Assembly (NCBI GenBank): GCA_944388405.1
Contig: CALXIQ010000022.1
Coordinates: forward strand, 1-64,000
DNA: 64,000 nt
Reading direction: 5' to 3'
Source of the DNA: an uncultured Ruminococcus sp.
Lineage (GTDB): Bacteria; Bacillota; Clostridia; Oscillospirales; Ruminococcaceae
Shown: piece after piece, positions 60,633 to 64,000 of the stretch
How positions within the stretch are numbered: the first letter of the stretch is position 1
Layout of the letters: every line of letters begins with the position of its first letter
The notes under the pieces: model-generated
Told to the model about the DNA's origin: nothing
Seen by the model: the letters and a program-made list of their open reading frames with translations, nothing else
The model's database searches: none
Program-made: the position numbers and the translations under genes

Positions 60633-60673
60633 TATAGCAGCATTATCTATTTTCCATAAGAGGAGGTGCCAAG

Positions 60674-60856
60674 ATGGCAGTACCAAAGAGAAAAGTTTCC
60701 AAAGCAAGACGTGACAAAAGACGTTCAGCTGTATGGAAATTAAATGCGCCTGCACTCAGCAGATGTTCAAATTGCGGAGAGCTGACAGCGCCGCATAAGG
60801 TTTGCAAGAACTGCGGATACTATAAGGGTGTAGAGGTAATCAAGAAAGAGGTTTAA
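60674..60856 (+). CDS. rpmF: Ribosomal protein bL32
   Basis: A 60-residue large-subunit protein starting MAVPKRKVSKARRDKRRSAV, with the zinc-ribbon pair CSNC...CKNC (about 35-51). RBS AAGAGGAGGTG (60658-60668). Linked to yceD upstream. Confidence 0.97.
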   Translation: MAVPKRKVSKARRDKRRSAVWKLNAPALSRCSNCGELTAPHKVCKNCGYYKGVEVIKKEV

Positions 60857-60991
60857 TCTTCGCTGATTATCGGTTGCTTAATTGCGGCTTTACCTCTGCT
60901 ATCTTTATAGCGGAGCTTTAAGGGCAGAGGAGGATTCGCTTCCTTCTCTGCTTTTTGCGTATATAAAGTATTTATGAAAGGCAGTAGAATT

Positions 60992-62290
60992 ATGTCGGCA
61001 GAAATTACAGGCGTTGAAAAGCGTAGTCCTGCGTTCCGCTCCGGAGTAAAAAAAGGGGATATTCTTGTTAGTATAAACGGACATGAAATCAACGATGTGC
61101 TTGATTATATGTTTTATTCCGCCGAGGATGCAACAGAGCTTTTGCTTGAACGTGGCGGAAAGACCTTTAGAAAAAACATTGTCAAGTCGGAATATGACGA
61201 TTTAGGGCTTGAGTTTGCTTCTTTCCTTATGGACGACAAGCGTTCCTGCTGTAACAAGTGTATTTTTTGCTTTATCGACCAAATGCCGCCGGGAATGAGG
61301 GAAACGCTGTATTTTAAGGATGACGACGCACGGCTTTCATTCCTCCAGGGAAATTACGTTACTCTCACAAACCTCAGTGATAAGGATATTCAGAGGATAA
61401 TTGATATGCGCCTGAATATTAACGTTTCGGTGCATACTACAAATCCTGAGCTTCGGTGCAAAATGATGAACAACCGCTTTGCGGGGGAAAAGCTTAAATA
61501 CCTGAAACTGATGGCGGAAAGCGGTCTTATGCTTAATTGTCAGATAGTTTGCTGTCCCGGAATAAACGACGGAGCGGAGCTTGAAAGAACCCTTGATGAC
61601 CTGTCAAAGCTTATGCCAAATATTCAGTCGGTAGCCGTTGTCCCGGTGGGGATTACAAAGTTTCGTGAGGGGCTTTTTCCACTTAAATGCTTTGACAAAA
61701 GCGGCGCTGAGAGCGTAATTGATATTATTGAAAAAAAGCAGAAGGAATGTCTTGAAAAATACGACACAAGAATGGTTTTTCCCGCCGATGAGTTTTATCT
61801 GCTGGCTGAAAGAGAGCTGCCGCCAACCGAGTTTTACGAGGACTATCCCCAATACGAAAACGGCGTGGGGCTGATGCGCTCGCTGTACGATGAGGTGGTT
61901 GAAGCCCTTGACAGTTTTAGCGGCAATATATCAAATCGCAAGGTTACCATAGCCACCGGTAAGGCTGCCGAGGATTTTCATAAGACCCTTGCAAAAATGA
62001 TAATGAGCAGATTTCCACAGGTTGAGATAAGCGTAAAGGGAATTGTCAATTACTTTTTCGGCGAAACCATCACCGTTGCGGGACTTGTCACCGCAGGTGA
62101 CCTTATAAATCAGCTGAAAGATACCAATCTGGGCGACGAGCTGCTGATACCAAAAGTGATGCTTAAAGCCGACGAACCTGTTTTTCTTGACGATTTGACG
62201 GTGTCGGACGTTGAAAAAGCCCTTGATATAAAAATTTCTGCCTGTGCCAACGATGGATATGAATATCTTGACATGGTTCTTGGCGTTTAA
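60992..62290 (+). CDS. DUF512 family protein (PDZ plus radical-SAM-like core)
   Basis: A 432-residue protein. Start MSAEITGVEKRSPAFRSGVK; an ATG at 60974 lies before the AAAGGCAG site used here. The N-terminal 60 residues are PDZ-like (SGVKKGDILVSINGHEIND). A cluster motif CCNKCIFCFIDQMPPGMR (about 86-103) gives the CxxxCxxC-type arrangement. The central domain has HTTNPELRCKMMNN and CQIVCCPGINDG, and the DUF512 end DLINQLKDTNLGDELLIPKV. The gene sits directly before der, a common link in Clostridia. Possibly an Fe-S enzyme; reaction unknown. Confidence 0.88.
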   Translation: MSAEITGVEKRSPAFRSGVKKGDILVSINGHEINDVLDYMFYSAEDATELLLERGGKTFRKNIVKSEYDDLGLEFASFLMDDKRSCCNKCIFCFIDQMPPGMRETLYFKDDDARLSFLQGNYVTLTNLSDKDIQRIIDMRLNINVSVHTTNPELRCKMMNNRFAGEKLKYLKLMAESGLMLNCQIVCCPGINDGAELERTLDDLSKLMPNIQSVAVVPVGITKFREGLFPLKCFDKSGAESVIDIIEKKQKECLEKYDTRMVFPADEFYLLAERELPPTEFYEDYPQYENGVGLMRSLYDEVVEALDSFSGNISNRKVTIATGKAAEDFHKTLAKMIMSRFPQVEISVKGIVNYFFGETITVAGLVTAGDLINQLKDTNLGDELLIPKVMLKADEPVFLDDLTVSDVEKALDIKISACANDGYEYLDMVLGV

Positions 62291-62313
62291 TATAAAAGTA
62301 GGGAGATGATAGA

Positions 62314-63645
62314 ATGTCATTGCCGATAGTTGCAATTGTAGGCCGTCCGAATGTGGGAAAGTCTACCCTTTTTAATAAGCTTATCGGACAGAAGCTTTCA
62401 ATTGTAGAGGATACTCCGGGTGTGACTCGTGACAGAATATATTCAAAATGCGAATGGCTGGGTCATGAGTTTATGCTGGTTGATACCGGCGGAATTGAAC
62501 CCGATTCCGACGATGTAATTCTTTCGCAGATGCGGCGTCAGGCGGAGCTTGCCATAACCAAAGCCGACGTGATAATTCTTGTCACCGATATGCGAAGCGG
62601 CGTAACCGCCAACGACCTTGACGTTGCGTCCATGCTTCAGAAATCGGGAAAGCCGATTGTTCTGTGCGTAAATAAGTGCGACAGCGTAGGCGAGCCGCCG
62701 ATGGAATTTTATGAGTTCTATAACCTCGGTCTGGGAGAGCCGATTGCAGTGTCCTCGGTACACGGACATGGAACAGGCGATCTGCTTGACGAGGTGTTAA
62801 AGTATCTCCCCGAGGAAAAGGAGGACGATTACGGCGAGGACACCATAAGAGTTGCGGTAATCGGCAAGCCTAACGTGGGGAAGTCGTCGATTATAAATAA
62901 AATCTGCGGTGAGGAGAGAGTTATCGTTTCGGATATTGCAGGAACAACCCGTGACGCCACAGATACCTTTGTGGAAAACGAAGAGGGCAAATTTGTGTTT
63001 ATCGATACTGCCGGAATAAGACGCAAATCAAAGGTTCTGGACAGCATTGAAAAATACAGCGTTTTAAGATCATATATGGCGGTGGACAGAGCTGACGTTG
63101 CCGTAATTGTCATCGACGCTACTGTGGGATTTACCGAGCAGGATTCAAAGGTTGCAGGCTATGCACACGAAAAAGGCAAGGGCTGTGTTGTTGCGGTAAA
63201 CAAATGGGACGCAATAGAGAAAAACACCAACACAATGGATGAATTTCGTAAAAAGCTGACCGACGATTTCAGCTTTATGAGCTATGTACCCTTTGTGTTT
63301 ATTTCCGCTAAGACAGGTTTGCGTATAAACAAGCTGTTTGAGATGATAAAATATGTGGCGCAGCAGAATGCGGTAAGAATCCCTACGGGACGACTTAACG
63401 ACGTGCTGGCGTATGCCACCTCAAGGGTTCAGCCGCCGTCTGACAAGGGCAGGCGCTTGAAAATCTACTACATGACACAGGCTTCAACAAAGCCGCCTAC
63501 ATTTGTGGCTTTTGTAAACAGAGCGGACTTGTTCCATTTTTCCTATCAGCGGTATATTGAAAATCAGATTCGGGAAACCTTTGCCCTTGACGGCACTCCC
63601 ATTGTAATAAAAGTCCGCGAGCGTGACAGAAATGATGTAAAATAA
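62314..63645 (+). CDS. der: Ribosome biogenesis GTPase Der (EngA)
   Basis: A 443-residue GTPase with two tandem G domains and a KH-like C-terminus, acting in 50S assembly. First domain: GRPNVGKSTLFNKL (9-22), DTPGVTRDR, DTGG and NKCD. Second: GKPNVGKSSIINKI (about 183-196), DIAGTTRD, DTAGIRRK and NKWD. The end contains the KH-like QPPSDKGRRLKIYYMTQAST. RBS GTAGGGAG (62298-62305). Confidence 0.97.
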   Translation: MSLPIVAIVGRPNVGKSTLFNKLIGQKLSIVEDTPGVTRDRIYSKCEWLGHEFMLVDTGGIEPDSDDVILSQMRRQAELAITKADVIILVTDMRSGVTANDLDVASMLQKSGKPIVLCVNKCDSVGEPPMEFYEFYNLGLGEPIAVSSVHGHGTGDLLDEVLKYLPEEKEDDYGEDTIRVAVIGKPNVGKSSIINKICGEERVIVSDIAGTTRDATDTFVENEEGKFVFIDTAGIRRKSKVLDSIEKYSVLRSYMAVDRADVAVIVIDATVGFTEQDSKVAGYAHEKGKGCVVAVNKWDAIEKNTNTMDEFRKKLTDDFSFMSYVPFVFISAKTGLRINKLFEMIKYVAQQNAVRIPTGRLNDVLAYATSRVQPPSDKGRRLKIYYMTQASTKPPTFVAFVNRADLFHFSYQRYIENQIRETFALDGTPIVIKVRERDRNDVK

Positions 63646-63656
63646 GGAGAATGTCT

Positions 63657-64000
63657 ATGGATTACGTTCTTAGTATTGCTTTTACTGTGGTTTTTTCTTA
63701 CCTGCTGGGCAGCGTCAATTCGGCAATTACCGTCTGCAAGCTGTGGAAAAAGGCGGATATACGTAATTACGGCTCAAATAACGCAGGACTTACCAACGTT
63801 CTGAGAGTGTTCGGAAAAGGACCTGCCCTTGCAACATTACTGCTGGACCTTGCAAAGGGAGTTTGCGCTGTTTTGGTCTGCCGCTGGCTTGTCACTCATG
63901 TTTTTGACGTTACATTTTTCGGTAACGACCGCTTTATCGGATATGTTGCGGGCATTGCCGTAATGCTGGGACATATTTTCCCCATATTCTACGGCTTTCA
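63657..64000 (+). CDS. plsY: Glycerol-3-phosphate acyltransferase PlsY (partial, cut by window edge)
   Basis: Runs off the right edge after about 114 codons. ATG 63657 is preferred over ATG 63651 since AAGGAG ends one base before the latter. Membrane segment from residue 5, the PlsY motif YLLGSVNSA (about 13-21), then NYGSNNAGLTNVLRVFG, which matches the GSGNxGATN loop with changes, and GYVAGIAVMLGHIFPIFYGF. It transfers acyl from acyl-phosphate to glycerol 3-phosphate in phospholipid synthesis. The der-plsY order is common in Firmicutes. Confidence 0.93.
   Translation, partial: MDYVLSIAFTVVFSYLLGSVNSAITVCKLWKKADIRNYGSNNAGLTNVLRVFGKGPALATLLLDLAKGVCAVLVCRWLVTHVFDVTFFGNDRFIGYVAGIAVMLGHIFPIFYGF

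Overview
The window looks like a chromosomal stretch of a low-to-moderate GC, spore-forming, anaerobic Firmicute, most likely a gut Clostridia member of the Ruminococcaceae/Oscillospiraceae type. Pointers are the sporulation genes (a tiny spoVM, gerW/ytfJ), the thiN-spoVM, scpA-scpB-gerW-dac-rluB and yceD-rpmF gene orders, DUF4317 and DUF512 proteins, glycosidases for plant oligosaccharides, and many sigma-A promoters with 17-bp spacers plus strong intrinsic terminators. The taxonomic call is inference from gene content, not from a marker search.

Layout. 1-3.0 kb: end of a probable rpe gene, thiN, spoVM, then a DnaD/DnaB-type protein and a DnaI-type helicase loader. 3.1-11.1 kb: an accessory surface-protein operon. 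It has its own promoter, a structured leader or small RNA, a membrane-anchored protein, a frameshifted GLUG-repeat giant, a beta-helix-like protein, two small paralogous secreted proteins and a protein with an SPQTG sorting signal. Four of these share one C-terminal beta domain (A-P-T-Y-T-V-[TS]-I-P ... Y-[AS]-G-x-Y), and the set-up resembles the WxL/Csc loci of Lactobacillales. 11.4-14.6 kb: a decaying locus (truncated ABC-2 permease, frameshifted remnants) interrupted by a HaeIII-type restriction-modification pair. 14.7-21.0 kb: rpmB (minus), then an operon with site-2 protease, scpA, scpB, DUF2953, gerW, a DacF-type carboxypeptidase and rluB. 21.1-24.4 kb: a three-gene biotin-dependent transcarboxylase-like set. 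24.5-28.2 kb: DUF4317, a MarR-citrate synthase operon with a clear palindromic operator, and ybaK. 28.2-36.6 kb: alpha-xylosidase-like GH31, TraX, CapA lipoprotein, YaiI/YqxD, GH3 beta-glucosidase, HD protein. 36.7-41.4 kb (minus): an operon of Lrp regulator, aminotransferase, ispE, zinc-ribbon membrane protein and PflX-like radical SAM protein. 41.5-50.6 kb: acyltransferase; a separate 28-codon peptide gene with its own promoter and terminator; two half-size ABC exporters with zinc-ribbon N-termini flanking a GNAT and a DUF1854 protein; a small kinase-like NTPase; a second GNAT and a methyltransferase. 50.6-56.4 kb (minus): DUF1294, a strongly folded non-coding element, purL, mtaB. 56.5-64.0 kb: an HPr-like protein without the catalytic histidine, a DacF-like protein with all three active-site motifs degraded, pgi, a small P-loop protein, yceD-rpmF, DUF512, der and the start of plsY.

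Most of the window is ordinary core genome. The stretches that deserve attention are the WxL-like surface operon at 3.1-11.1 kb, the free-standing peptide gene beside the DUF1854/ABC exporter cluster at 42.5-48.5 kb, the multi-helix non-coding element at 50.9-51.05 kb, and two adjacent probable pseudoenzymes at 56.6-58.2 kb. No rRNA, intact tRNA, CRISPR array or intact insertion sequence was seen.
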